From: Akkermansia muciniphila
GTDB lineage: Bacteria > Verrucomicrobiota > Verrucomicrobiia > Verrucomicrobiales > Akkermansiaceae
Length of the DNA: 64,000 bases
Assembly (NCBI GenBank): GCA_947624785.1
Contig: CANQLV010000011.1
Span: 30,529 to 94,528, forward strand
Direction of reading: 5' to 3'
Part shown: in pieces, positions 35,120-43,487 of the stretch
Layout of the letters: every line of letters begins with the position of its first letter
How positions within the stretch are numbered: the first letter of the stretch is position 1
Notes under the pieces: generated by a model
Told to the model about the DNA's origin: nothing
Database searches by the model: none
What the model saw: only the letters and a program-made list of their open reading frames with translations
Position numbers and translations under genes: made by a program

Positions 35120-37486
35120 TCAGGAGGGGTTGTTCTTGGAGGTGTTGCCGTAGTGGTAGCCGTAGCCGTAATAGCTGTAGCTGCTGGATTTGAAATCCAC
35201 GGCGTTGATGACGAAGCCCATGTTGGGAAGCTGGCCGGATTCCGCAAGCTGCTGGACGGTGGCGATGTGCCGCTTGTCTATCCTGTTGCTGCGGATGACG
35301 TACAGGGAAATATCCGCGTGGCTGGCGAGGATGGCCGTGTCTGCCAGAATGCCGTACGGCGGGGAGTCAATGATGACGGCGTCATAGCGTTCCTTGAAGA
35401 GGCGGACGAGCTCCTCCATTTCCGGCAGGGAAAGGAGGGTGACCGGGTTGGGAACCTGCGGCCCGGCGTACAGGATGTCCACTCCGGGATGTTCCGGCAG
35501 GGTGCGGATGACGGAGAACGGGTCTTCCGCCTTGCGGAGGAGGATGGTGCTCAGCCCCTTGCGGCCTTTGCCGTCAAGCTGCTTGGACAGGGACGCCTTG
35601 CGCAGGTCACCGTCAATGACCAGGACGCGCTTGCCGATGTTGGCAAAGGACATGGCGAGGTTGGCGGAGATGAACGTTTTCCCTTCCCCCTGCATGGTGG
35701 AGGTGAGGAGAATGACGTGCCCCTGGTTCCGGGTGACGGGGAGCATGGAGTCCGCATTGTGGCACAGGATCTGGAAATACTCTGAAATGACGGAGTGTTC
35801 ATCCGTGAACATGCGGGCCACCTGCCGCTGCTCCTTCTTGGTCATGGCCGGAAGCTCCGCGACTACGGGAAGGTGCGTGACGGCGTTCAGGTCCTTCCTG
35901 TTCTTTATCTTGTTGTTGAGCAGGGCCAGCCCCAGGAAGCCCAGGATGCAGGCGATGGCGCCCCCCGCCGCCGCGGTCAGCACGGATTTTCTGGTGTTGG
36001 GGGAGATGGGGTAGTCCGTGCCGTGGGCGGATTCCAGCACGCGTGCGGAGGATTCCGTCAGGGCCAGCGTCAGGTCGTTTTCCAGCTCCTTGCTTAAAAG
36101 CGTCAGGTAAAGTTCCTCCTTCACCCGGTGTTCACGGTCCAGGGGGGTCAGCTCCCGGGCCTTTCCGGAGGTGGCCGTCAGCCGCTTGGCGATGTCCTGC
36201 CTCTTTCTGGTGAGTTCCTGGAGCTTCAGCTCCAGATTGTTGCGGAGATTGTCCAGGGACCTGGACGCCGCGCTGCGGGTGGCGTCCATCCTCTTCGTGA
36301 GGGTGACGACAATGGGGTTCTGCCCCCCGGCGCTCCCGGCGACCTTCTGGTATTCCAGGTAGGCGGCGTTATAGGCTTCAATCTGGCGGGAAACTCCGGA
36401 ATCCGCAATGCCGGTATCCAGGGAAATGAGGCCCGCCTTGTGGCCCAGGGCGGCCAGGTTTTCCTTCAGGCCGTCCGCCAGCTTCATCTGCGTCTGGAGT
36501 TCGAAAATGGAATTGTCCAGGGTCTGGGCCGCGTTGAAGTCTGCGGAAATGGACGCTTCCGTATCCGCGATGATGTCGTTTTTGATTTTGATATCATCCA
36601 TTCTCTGGTCCACTTCTTTCAAGTCCGCGCCGATCTGGCCGCGCTGCCGCTGGATGAAATCCTTTGTTTTCACCGCCTTCGTCCGGCGTTCCTCCGTGGA
36701 GTGGTCATTGTAAACCGCGATCAGCTTGTTCAGCGTGTCCGCGGCCTTGTCCGGATTGGTGGAGGTCAGCGTCATTTGCAGGATGCTGGACTCCTTGGCG
36801 TCCGGACGCGTGACCGTAAAATTGGCAAGGAGCTGGTCCGCGGCGGCGTTCACGGGAATGCGGCGCACGGTGATGGTGGTGCCGGAAACGGTTTCCGGCA
36901 TGCTGGAGGTGGGGTAAACCGTGACGGTGGCGAAGGGGAGGGAAACGGGGGAGCGGAGCGTTCCTTTCTCCTGGATGGGATTGCCGGCGGCGTCATGGTA
37001 CGTCAGCGTCACGGCGTTGTCCGGCTCCAGCGTAACGTCAAAGGAGCAGAAGCGGTTCTCCGCGATGTCGTCAAACGTCACGGTGATGGGGCTGTCCTTG
37101 TACAGGTCTATCTGGCGCAGGTCCTGCCGCTTCCAGTAGGAGACGTTCAGAGTCAGGTCCTCCACCGTGTTCCGCATCACCGTGCTTGAGCGGAGGATGA
37201 AGCTTTCATTGGCCAGGTTGGCGGCTCCGGAATCCATGCCCAGTTCCACCTTGATGCGGTCCGAGGAGGAATCCTTGCTGGATTCCCGCATGATGACGCT
37301 GGCCGTTTTTTCAAAAATGTAATTCTGCTTGCCGGTCACGTAATAGGCTCCGGCGCCTCCGAGAAGGGCGAAGAGCAAAATCCAGTACCAGCGTCTCAGG
37401 AGGATGCCGGTGATGACATCCAGGGACAGGGAAGATTCCGGTTCCTCGGCGGGAGGGGCTGCGGGGGGAGCAGGGGTATCTGGCAT
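35120..37486 (-). CDS. Polysaccharide co-polymerase / tyrosine autokinase (Wzc-like BY-kinase)
   Basis: The 788-residue inner-membrane protein has an N-terminal Wzz-type segment (LLRRWYWILLFALLGGAGAYY at about 29-49), a large periplasmic part with coiled-coil regions (about 270-460), a second membrane helix after SPNTRKSVLTAAAGGAIACI, and a cytosolic BY-kinase domain. Walker A is GEGKT at 600-604, Walker A' DGDLR at 625-629, Walker B DSPP at 707-710. The C-terminal tail SSSYSYYGYGYHYGN carries six tyrosines for autophosphorylation. With the phosphatase downstream and the Wza-like protein upstream it forms the usual control and export set for chain length. Confidence 0.95.
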   Translation of the reverse strand: MPDTPAPPAAPPAEEPESSLSLDVITGILLRRWYWILLFALLGGAGAYYVTGKQNYIFEKTASVIMRESSKDSSSDRIKVELGMDSGAANLANESFILRSSTVMRNTVEDLTLNVSYWKRQDLRQIDLYKDSPITVTFDDIAENRFCSFDVTLEPDNAVTLTYHDAAGNPIQEKGTLRSPVSLPFATVTVYPTSSMPETVSGTTITVRRIPVNAAADQLLANFTVTRPDAKESSILQMTLTSTNPDKAADTLNKLIAVYNDHSTEERRTKAVKTKDFIQRQRGQIGADLKEVDQRMDDIKIKNDIIADTEASISADFNAAQTLDNSIFELQTQMKLADGLKENLAALGHKAGLISLDTGIADSGVSRQIEAYNAAYLEYQKVAGSAGGQNPIVVTLTKRMDATRSAASRSLDNLRNNLELKLQELTRKRQDIAKRLTATSGKARELTPLDREHRVKEELYLTLLSKELENDLTLALTESSARVLESAHGTDYPISPNTRKSVLTAAAGGAIACILGFLGLALLNNKIKNRKDLNAVTHLPVVAELPAMTKKEQRQVARMFTDEHSVISEYFQILCHNADSMLPVTRNQGHVILLTSTMQGEGKTFISANLAMSFANIGKRVLVIDGDLRKASLSKQLDGKGRKGLSTILLRKAEDPFSVIRTLPEHPGVDILYAGPQVPNPVTLLSLPEMEELVRLFKERYDAVIIDSPPYGILADTAILASHADISLYVIRSNRIDKRHIATVQQLAESGQLPNMGFVINAVDFKSSSYSYYGYGYHYGNTSKNNPS

Positions 37487-37557
37487 AAAAGGGAATCAAT
37501 CAAAGAAGGCTCTGCCTTTCCGGAGGACGGAAAGGCGGCAAGGGAGGGGGCGTGCGC

Positions 37558-38340
37558 TTACAGGGCGCACAGGGCAACGATGCCGATGATCAGGCCGAGG
37601 CCGGAAGCCGTCCAGCCGATGTATTGGACGGTATCGCTGCGGGTGTTGATCTTGCGTTCGGCAGGCGTCACGTAAATGGTGTCGTTCTGCTGAATGTAAT
37701 AATAGGGGGACTGGAAGAGGTCCTTGCTGCGGAGGTCCACGGTGGCGATCTGGCGGCGTCCGTTGGTTTCACGGATCAGGGTGATGTCCCGGTTGCCGTC
37801 GATGTTCAGGTCTCCGGCGCGGCTGAGGGCTTCCAGAATCGTCAGGCGCTGGCCGTCCACGTTGTAGGTGCCGGGGGAGGCCACTTCACCCAGGACGGAG
37901 AACTTGAAGTTGGTGATCTGGACGTTGACGGAGGCGTCGCTGATGTAGTCCCTGTTCCGCAGGGTGGCGGCAATTTCATCCCCCAGCCGGGAGCAGGTCT
38001 TGCCGGCCGCCTTGATCTTTCCGATGACCGGCAGGACGATGTAGCCGTTGGCGTCCACCAGGTAGCCCTTCCGTGAGCTGGTGCCCTGGCTGCTGGACCC
38101 TATTTCGGAGACGGCAAAGGGAGCGGCCAGTTCAGGCTGCTTGCTGCTGACGGTGATGGAGAGCTGGTCGTCCTTCTGGATGACGGTCTGGTAATTCCCC
38201 TTGATCTTTTCATTGGTCTGTCCGGAGACGTCCTGGATATACAGGACTTCCTTGGGGCTGACGCAGGAGGGCAGGAGAGAGGAAGCGGCCAGCGCTGCGG
38301 AGCAGAGGGCGGCTTTGCTGATGAGGTTGTTGATGTTCAT
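37558..38340 (-). CDS. Polysaccharide export lipoprotein (Wza-like, SLBB)
   Basis: 260 residues with a lipoprotein signal peptide (SSLLPSC, lipid-modified Cys near residue 26), a poly-export domain (QKDDQLSITVSSKQPEL and GYLVDANGYIVLPVIGKIKAAG) and an SLBB segment (KFSVLGEVASPGTYNVDGQRLTILEALSRAG). A hydrophobic C-terminal helix (YIGWTASGLGLIIGIVALCAL) could form the outer-membrane helix ring. Exports the polymer across the outer membrane. The start overlaps the preceding sugar-transferase stop by 4 bases. Confidence 0.92.
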   Translation of the reverse strand: MNINNLISKAALCSAALAASSLLPSCVSPKEVLYIQDVSGQTNEKIKGNYQTVIQKDDQLSITVSSKQPELAAPFAVSEIGSSSQGTSSRKGYLVDANGYIVLPVIGKIKAAGKTCSRLGDEIAATLRNRDYISDASVNVQITNFKFSVLGEVASPGTYNVDGQRLTILEALSRAGDLNIDGNRDITLIRETNGRRQIATVDLRSKDLFQSPYYYIQQNDTIYVTPAERKINTRSDTVQYIGWTASGLGLIIGIVALCAL

Positions 38341-39029
38341 TGGTTGGAGAGAGGTTGGATGGAGGTATTCAGAATGATCTTCTGGGAAGGAGCGGAGGAG
38401 GGCAGGGAGAGGTCGTTATGAACGAGGGTCTGCCCCAGCTTGCTCTGGAACGCTTCGTTGCACTGCTGGATTCCTTCGCGGATCATGACTGTGCGGGCTG
38501 TCTGGAAAAGGAGGGAGAGATCCATTCTCAGATTGACATTCTGGACGTAGATCAGGTCATAGCAGAGGCGGCGGCAGAAGGGGATGCCGTTGCGGCCGTG
38601 GATCTGGGCCATGCCGGTGATGCCGGGACGCACGGAGCAGCGCTTCCGGCAGTAGTTGGGCGGGAATGCCTCCATCTGGGAGGGAATCCAGGGACGGGGG
38701 CCCACAAAAGCCATGTCTCCCTTCAGGATGTTGATGAGCTGGGGGAGTTCGTCCAGGGAGGAGCTGCGGAGGAAACGCCCCAGCGGGAACAGCCTCTGCT
38801 CATCGGGCAGGAGCTGCCCGTTTTCATCCTTCCGGTCGTTCATCGTCTTGAATTTGATGATCTTGAACAGTCTTCCCCTGTACCCTACGCGCGTTTGAAG
38901 AAAAAACGGGGATTTCCCTGTAGAAAGTACAAGAAGTACCGAAACGGTCAGAAGCAGCGGAATGAGGATGATGAGAGCTATCCCGGCAAGAAGGCTTCCA
39001 AGAAAAGGTTTGCAGATATGTATGTACAT
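38337..39029 (-). CDS. Initiating sugar transferase (PglC/WcaJ C-terminal type phosphoglycosyl transferase)
   Basis: Transfers a sugar-1-phosphate to undecaprenyl phosphate to start the repeat unit. From ATG 39027-39029 the product is 230 residues with one N-terminal membrane helix (FLGSLLAGIALIILIPLLL), then FFLQTRVGYRGRLFKIIKFKTM, LDELPQLINILKGDMAFVGPRP and VRPGITGMAQIHGRNG, the monotopic PGT signature with its Asp-Glu pair. A longer frame exists from TTG 39071, but that codon lies inside the putative invertible segment and adds non-family sequence, so the inner ATG is preferred. First gene of the capsule operon. Confidence 0.9.
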   Translation of the reverse strand: MYIHICKPFLGSLLAGIALIILIPLLLTVSVLLVLSTGKSPFFLQTRVGYRGRLFKIIKFKTMNDRKDENGQLLPDEQRLFPLGRFLRSSSLDELPQLINILKGDMAFVGPRPWIPSQMEAFPPNYCRKRCSVRPGITGMAQIHGRNGIPFCRRLCYDLIYVQNVNLRMDLSLLFQTARTVMIREGIQQCNEAFQSKLGQTLVHNDLSLPSSAPSQKIILNTSIQPLSNQ

Positions 39030-39047
39030 AAGCGCCGCGGCAGAATT

Positions 39048-39063
39048 AGCGGATTGCAAATCC
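39048..39063. repeat. Left arm of 16-bp inverted repeat (AGCGGATTGCAAATCC)
   Basis: Exact reverse complement of the right arm at 39219-39234. Lies 19 bases upstream of the chosen ATG of the first capsule gene. Confidence 0.9.
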
Positions 39064-39218
39064 GATGTCAATAGTAATCATTAAAGAAAAAATACTTATT
39101 TATCATTCCCGCTCCTTAAAAAACTAAAAAAATTTAACCAAAACTATTGTTTTATGTGTATAAATATATGGAATTAAGTGTGTTATAATAGAATTTATTA
39201 TGCCCTATTATTTTGATA
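39064..39218. promoter_or_regulatory. Putative invertible promoter segment of the capsule operon
   Basis: 155 bases, strongly AT-rich compared with the rest of the window, bounded by the perfect 16-bp inverted repeats. It contains an extended -10-like TGTTATAAT at 39181-39189 pointing right (away from the capsule genes) and a perfect TTGACA pointing left at 39066-39071. The first would face the capsule genes after inversion, about 55-60 bases from the ATG. The second is spaced 17 bases from a poor -10 (TAATTC) outside the repeat. Which orientation is active cannot be decided by eye. Invertible capsule promoters of this layout are established in Bacteroides; here it is inferred. Confidence 0.6.
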
Positions 39219-39234
39219 GGATTTGCAATCCGCT
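39219..39234. repeat. Right arm of 16-bp inverted repeat (GGATTTGCAATCCGCT)
   Basis: Perfect match in inverted orientation to 39048-39063. The two arms enclose 155 bases. Confidence 0.9.
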
Positions 39235-39562
39235 GGATATTTTATTTCAGATGACCAAGTATTGAATAACATGTCTTTTTATAATAGAAAGATGATTGAA
39301 TTAGTGTAATCAATAAGATAGGAAGGGTGAATTGGTTATTGCTGTGCTTGCGTTGGTTTGAAGGGAAATGAATCCGTTTGGGCAGGTAAGGGAAGGACTA
39401 TGCATGACGCTGTTCGGAAGAGGAAGGAAGGGGCACTTCCAGATTTTTTTCCCTGAAATCTGTCATTTCCGCCTCAATAGGGAGAAACCTGCGGCCTTCC
39501 GGCCCCCTTCTTTTGTTTAGCCTTGAGTTGGGGGAGCGGAGTTGTTAGGATAAAAGGCAGGT
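39235..39562. other. Intergenic region between invertible segment and ftsK
   Basis: AT-rich up to about 39330, then GC rises. No gene is supported. Just before ftsK a weak promoter can be read on the plus strand: TTGAGT, 17 bases, TAGGAT, placing transcription start within a few bases of the ftsK ATG. Other promoters for ftsK may lie further left. Confidence 0.35.
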
Positions 39563-42088
39563 ATGGCATTGGATGTGCAGGAGCATCATGCATTTGAGCG
39601 TGAAGAGGGGCGTCCCCCTGTTTGGATAGGAATGGCGTGGGGCGTCGTGTCCCTGCTGGGCGGCGCGGCGCTGCTTGCGGCCATGCTGACGTTTGACGTG
39701 CGGGAAATAGGCTGGAGTTATTTAAATGATTCGGGGCAGGTGATTCCGGGCGCCTCCAATGTGCTGGGCGTGGCGGGATTGTACGGCGCGGGGATTCTTT
39801 ATTGGGTGCTGGGCGGCATGGCCTGGATGCTGGTCATTCTGCTGGAATGGTGGGGGCTTTACCGTCTGCTGCACCATGGAAGGCTGCCCCGCAGCGTGGT
39901 GTACGGCGGCCTTTTCCTGCTGTTGTTCGGCTGCCTGTTCCTGACGGCCGGGCATGTGCCGGGTGACGCATGGGTGGCGCGCCACCAGATTCAGGGCGCC
40001 GGCGGCCTGGCGGGCCATCTGCTGGGAACGGGGCTGCTCCTTCCGTTGACCGGCACGTCCGCCGTGCTGGTTCTTTCCGGGCTGGGCTATCTGCTGGCCT
40101 TGGTTTATGCCGCGGGAATGTATCCCCGCCCGCTGTTCCGCGCCATGCTGCGGGAGTGGCGCGCCTGGCGCATGAACAGGAAGGAGAAAAGAATGGCGCG
40201 CCAGTCCGCGCAGCTTGCCAGGGAGGCGGCGCGCGTGAGGGCCAGCATGGAAGATGCGGCCCTGTCCGCCCCCAGGCCGGCCGGAAGAAGCAGGGCATCC
40301 TCTCCCCGCCTGCAGCGCACCGGGGATGACCTGGAAGGCTTGTATAATGAAGTGGCCGCGGCTTCCCCTGCCAGGCCCGCGGACCCCGCTCCGGCCCCCC
40401 GCGCTCCGCGCACGCAGGGGCGTCTTCCGCTGACGCCGCGGCCCAGGATTACCGTGGCGAAGCCGGCGGAAATCAAGCCCGCACCCAGGGAGCAGCCTTT
40501 TTCCAAACTGTCCACGCCGCCTACGGAGGAATTCAGGGATTACGAGCTCCCCCCGTTTGAGCTGCTGCATTATGAAGAAAAGCCGGAAGGCCCCACGGAA
40601 GAGGACAAGGATGAAATGCTGGAAATCCAGCAGAAGATTATTGATACCCTGACGACGTTCCGCGTGGACGTGACGCCGGGGGACATTACCCGCGGCCCGA
40701 CCATCACCCGCTATGAAGTTTATCCCGCGCGCGGCGTGCGCGTGAACACCTTTGACCAGTATGCGAAGGACATTGCGCTGGCGACGAAGGCGGAGAGCGT
40801 AAACATCGTGGCGCCCATTCCGGGCAAGGACACGGTGGGCATTGAAATCGTCAACCGCAACAAGGTGGCCGTGCCATTGCGTGAACTCTTGCAGGACCCG
40901 GGCTTCTGCTCCCCCAAGAAGAAAATACCGCTGGCCCTGGGGAAGGACGTGTATGGCCGCACCGTGATCGGGGACCTGGCGTCCATGCCGCACCTGCTGG
41001 TGGCCGGGGCCACCGGGTCCGGCAAATCCGTGTGCATCAACAGCATTATCTCCTCCATGCTCCTGAAATTCCGGCCGGATGAACTGAGGCTCATCCTGGT
41101 GGACCCGAAGGTGGTGGAAATGCAGCCTTATTCCAAGCTGCCGCACCTGATCGTGCCGGTAGTGACGGACCCCAAGAAAGTGCCCAATGCCCTGCGCTGG
41201 TGCGTGAATGAAATGGAGCACCGCTACCACTGCTTTGCCAAGGTGGGCGTGCGCAACTTTGAAGCCTTCAACAAGCGGCCGCCGGACGCGCCTGCGGAAG
41301 AGGCGGAGGAACCGGAAGACGGGGAGGCGGATGAAGCCCTGGCGGAATCCATTGCCCGTGACCTGGAATCCCAGGGAGAATGGCCCGCGGAAGAGGATGA
41401 TGAACTGGACCTGGAGGACGACGGCGTCATCCCTGAACGCTTCCCCTACATCGTCATCATCATTGACGAACTTGCGGACCTGATGCAGACGGTGGGAGCG
41501 GACATTGAAACGAACATAGGCCGCCTGACCCAGAAGGCCCGCGCCGCGGGCATCCACCTCATTGTGGCGACGCAGACGCCCAGAAGGCAGGTGGTGACGG
41601 GGACGATCAAGGCCAACATCCCCACACGCATCGCCTTCCAGGTGGCCAGCGGCACGGACAGCCGCGTGATACTGGACAGGCAGGGCGCTGAAAAACTCGT
41701 GGGCAAGGGCGACCTGCTGTACCTGCCGCCGGGTTCCGCCCAGGTGGAGCGGGCGCAGGGCGCCTTTATCTCCGATGACGAGGTGGAGGCCCTGGTGGCC
41801 CACTGCGCCTCCCAGGCCAGGCAGAAATTCCATGAAGAGGTTCAGAAGTCCCTGGACGAACCCTCCCGCGGAGGGGCGGACAGCCCGCTGGACGACGCGG
41901 AGGAGGAATGTTACGCCAAATGCCTGGAAGTGGCTGTCATTGAGCGCAAGGTGAGCACGTCCCTGCTGCAGCGGCGTTTGAGCATCGGGTACGGGCGTGC
42001 GGCGCGCATGATGGATTTGCTGGAATCCCGTGGCATCATTGCCCCGGCGGACAATACCAACCGTCCGCGCAAGGTGCTGGTGGAATGA
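39563..42088 (+). CDS. ftsK: DNA translocase FtsK/SpoIIIE
   Basis: 841 residues. Four or five N-terminal membrane helices (residues 20-190) are followed by a basic, Pro/Ala-rich linker, then the motor domain. Walker A is GATGSGKS at 482-489 and Walker B ends in DELADL at 635-640. The gamma (winged-helix) domain is at the C-terminus (CLEVAVIERKVSTSLLQRRL, then SIGYGRAARMMDLLE). Between the motor's Walker motifs, residues about 573-621 form a very acidic insertion (EEAEEPEDGEADE, EEDDELDLEDDG) not typical of E. coli FtsK. Pumps DNA and resolves chromosomes at the septum. ATGA overlap with the lipoprotein gene downstream. Confidence 0.95.
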   Translation: MALDVQEHHAFEREEGRPPVWIGMAWGVVSLLGGAALLAAMLTFDVREIGWSYLNDSGQVIPGASNVLGVAGLYGAGILYWVLGGMAWMLVILLEWWGLYRLLHHGRLPRSVVYGGLFLLLFGCLFLTAGHVPGDAWVARHQIQGAGGLAGHLLGTGLLLPLTGTSAVLVLSGLGYLLALVYAAGMYPRPLFRAMLREWRAWRMNRKEKRMARQSAQLAREAARVRASMEDAALSAPRPAGRSRASSPRLQRTGDDLEGLYNEVAAASPARPADPAPAPRAPRTQGRLPLTPRPRITVAKPAEIKPAPREQPFSKLSTPPTEEFRDYELPPFELLHYEEKPEGPTEEDKDEMLEIQQKIIDTLTTFRVDVTPGDITRGPTITRYEVYPARGVRVNTFDQYAKDIALATKAESVNIVAPIPGKDTVGIEIVNRNKVAVPLRELLQDPGFCSPKKKIPLALGKDVYGRTVIGDLASMPHLLVAGATGSGKSVCINSIISSMLLKFRPDELRLILVDPKVVEMQPYSKLPHLIVPVVTDPKKVPNALRWCVNEMEHRYHCFAKVGVRNFEAFNKRPPDAPAEEAEEPEDGEADEALAESIARDLESQGEWPAEEDDELDLEDDGVIPERFPYIVIIIDELADLMQTVGADIETNIGRLTQKARAAGIHLIVATQTPRRQVVTGTIKANIPTRIAFQVASGTDSRVILDRQGAEKLVGKGDLLYLPPGSAQVERAQGAFISDDEVEALVAHCASQARQKFHEEVQKSLDEPSRGGADSPLDDAEEECYAKCLEVAVIERKVSTSLLQRRLSIGYGRAARMMDLLESRGIIAPADNTNRPRKVLVE

Positions 42089-42738
42089 AACGACGAGAAA
42101 AGCCCCTCCCCATGAAACGAATCCCCTCCCTGGCCGCCCTGGCGGCGTTCGCGCTGCTGGGCGCCTCCTGCTCCCAGCAGGTGCAGCCCGTCAAAAAAAA
42201 CGTCCGGCCTCCCGTGTACGTGGGGAAGGTGGAGCAGGTGTACCCCAGCCACAACTACGTGCTCATTGCGCTGGCCGGGAACGTTTACGAGCCCGGAACC
42301 GTGCTCATCTCCCAGTCCCCGGGCAGGGAGGAGAACCGCAGGGTCGCCAACCTGATCGTGACGGAGGAACGGATGGGCCGGGCGCGCATTCCGGCGGACA
42401 TACGCAGCGGCGCCGTGGAGGCTGGGGACCTGGTGTTCCTGTACCGGAACCTGGCCGCCCCGGAAAGCTCCGGAAAAAAGGATAACCCGGACCCGGACAA
42501 TCCGGAACCGGGGACGGATGAAGACGGCAAGGAGGTTACCCCTCCGATTTCCCCGGACGGCGGCAAAACGCCGGACGGGCTGCTTCCGGTGCCCGGGGAG
42601 GCCCCCGCGCCGGACCCCGCGGACCAGGAGCGCATTTCCCGTGAGCGGGAAAAAATCCTCCGGGAGCTGGAAAGCGTTCCGGGCAAGCTGGATGACCCGT
42701 GGCGCGAGGCTTTTTCCGGAAAATCGGCAGGAAAATGA
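42085..42738 (+). CDS. Hypothetical lipoprotein coupled to ftsK
   Basis: 217 residues. The signal peptide with lipobox LGASC (Cys 29 from this start) is followed by a short beta-rich domain with VGKVEQVYPSHNYVLIALAGN and VTEERMGRARIPADIRSGAVEAGD, which resembles small SH3-like or flagellar-type beta domains. After that comes an acidic Pro/Asp-rich tail and a charged helix. No known family is assigned. The ATG overlaps the ftsK stop (ATGA); a second ATG at 42112 gives a more compact signal peptide and may be the real start. Confidence 0.7.
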   Translation: MKRREKPLPMKRIPSLAALAAFALLGASCSQQVQPVKKNVRPPVYVGKVEQVYPSHNYVLIALAGNVYEPGTVLISQSPGREENRRVANLIVTEERMGRARIPADIRSGAVEAGDLVFLYRNLAAPESSGKKDNPDPDNPEPGTDEDGKEVTPPISPDGGKTPDGLLPVPGEAPAPDPADQERISREREKILRELESVPGKLDDPWREAFSGKSAGK

Positions 42739-42781
42739 TTTTTTAGATTCATTCAATAAAAGCTTGTTTTTCGGCAAGCCC

Positions 42782-42796
42782 GGATTACGATAATCC
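42782..42796. promoter_or_regulatory. Small palindrome upstream of rubrerythrin
   Basis: GGATTA CGA TAATCC, a perfect 6-bp dyad 27 bases before the rubrerythrin ATG. It might be an operator for a redox or metal regulator; no specific regulator consensus is matched. Confidence 0.25.
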
Positions 42797-42822
42797 CGCT
42801 TACGCAACCAGATGACTAATTT

Positions 42823-43398
42823 ATGAAATCCATCAAAGGAACAGAAACAGAAAAGAACCTTCTCAAGGCTTTTGCCGGGGAATCCGAAGCGCGCAACCGC
42901 TACACCTACTTTGCCGGCGTGGCCAAAAAAGCCGGTTATGAGCAGATTGCCGCCATCTTCCTGGAAACCGCCGACAATGAAAAGGAACATGCCAAGGTGT
43001 TCTTCAAGCTCTTGAAGGACGCCTGCGTTGAAGTAACGCACACCGTCTGCACGGCTCCCCTGGAATCCACGGAGGAATGCCTGCTGGCCGCCGCAGCCGG
43101 CGAGCGCGACGAATGGTCCGAAATGTACCCCACGTTTGCCGAGGTGGCTGACCGTGAAGGTTTCCCCGCCATTGCGGAAACCTTCCGCCGGATTGCCACC
43201 GTGGAACAGCACCATGAGGCACGCTACCTCAAGCTGGCTGAAAACGTGCGCGAAGGCAAGGTATTTGCCAAGGAAAAGGAAATCCAGTGGAAGTGCCGCA
43301 ACTGCGGTTACGTGCACACCGGCTCCACCGCCCCCAAGGTGTGCCCGGCCTGCGTGCATCCCCAGGCGTTCTTTGAAGAACTGGCGGACAACTTCTAA
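42823..43398 (+). CDS. Rubrerythrin
   Basis: A 191-residue non-haem diiron peroxidase that reduces hydrogen peroxide in anaerobes. The diiron ligands are visible in the two half-motifs: E20 (FAGESEARNRY) with E53 and H56 (ETADNEKEHAKVF), and E97-E128-H131 region (ERDEWSEMYP, VEQHHEARY). The C-terminal rubredoxin-like domain has C158, C161, C174 and C177 (WKCRNCGYVHTG and CPAC). Single gene with its own terminator. Confidence 0.96.
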   Translation: MKSIKGTETEKNLLKAFAGESEARNRYTYFAGVAKKAGYEQIAAIFLETADNEKEHAKVFFKLLKDACVEVTHTVCTAPLESTEECLLAAAAGERDEWSEMYPTFAEVADREGFPAIAETFRRIATVEQHHEARYLKLAENVREGKVFAKEKEIQWKCRNCGYVHTGSTAPKVCPACVHPQAFFEELADNF

Positions 43399-43424
43399 CC
43401 ATCCTTTCGCCAGAAACATGAATG

Positions 43425-43466
43425 GGGCCGGTTTCACGAGCTGATCGTGTGATCGGCCCTCTTTTT
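43425..43466 (+). terminator. Rho-independent terminator after rubrerythrin
   Basis: GGGCCG at 43425-43430 pairs with CGGCCC at 43454-43459, with a nested CACGA/TCGTG stem inside. CTCTTTTT follows. Its presence argues against a start of the next gene at 43422. Confidence 0.75.
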
Positions 43467-43487
43467 ACCTACGGACGCCTTACGCTG

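Noticed and set aside
39029..39071. TTG 39071 as start of the sugar transferase
   Set aside because: The added 14 residues are not family-like and run through the inverted-repeat arm and into the AT-rich invertible segment; the inner ATG gives the normal monotopic N-terminus.
39139..39146. TAGTTTTG on the minus strand, matching the Bacteroidetes -7 consensus TAnnTTTG
   Set aside because: No TTTG -33 partner at the right distance, and the organism does not appear to be a Bacteroidetes member.
43422..43487. Upstream ATG for the ResB-CcsA protein
   Set aside because: The sequence forms the GGGCCG/CGGCCC terminator with U-tract, so it is more likely the end of the rubrerythrin transcript.
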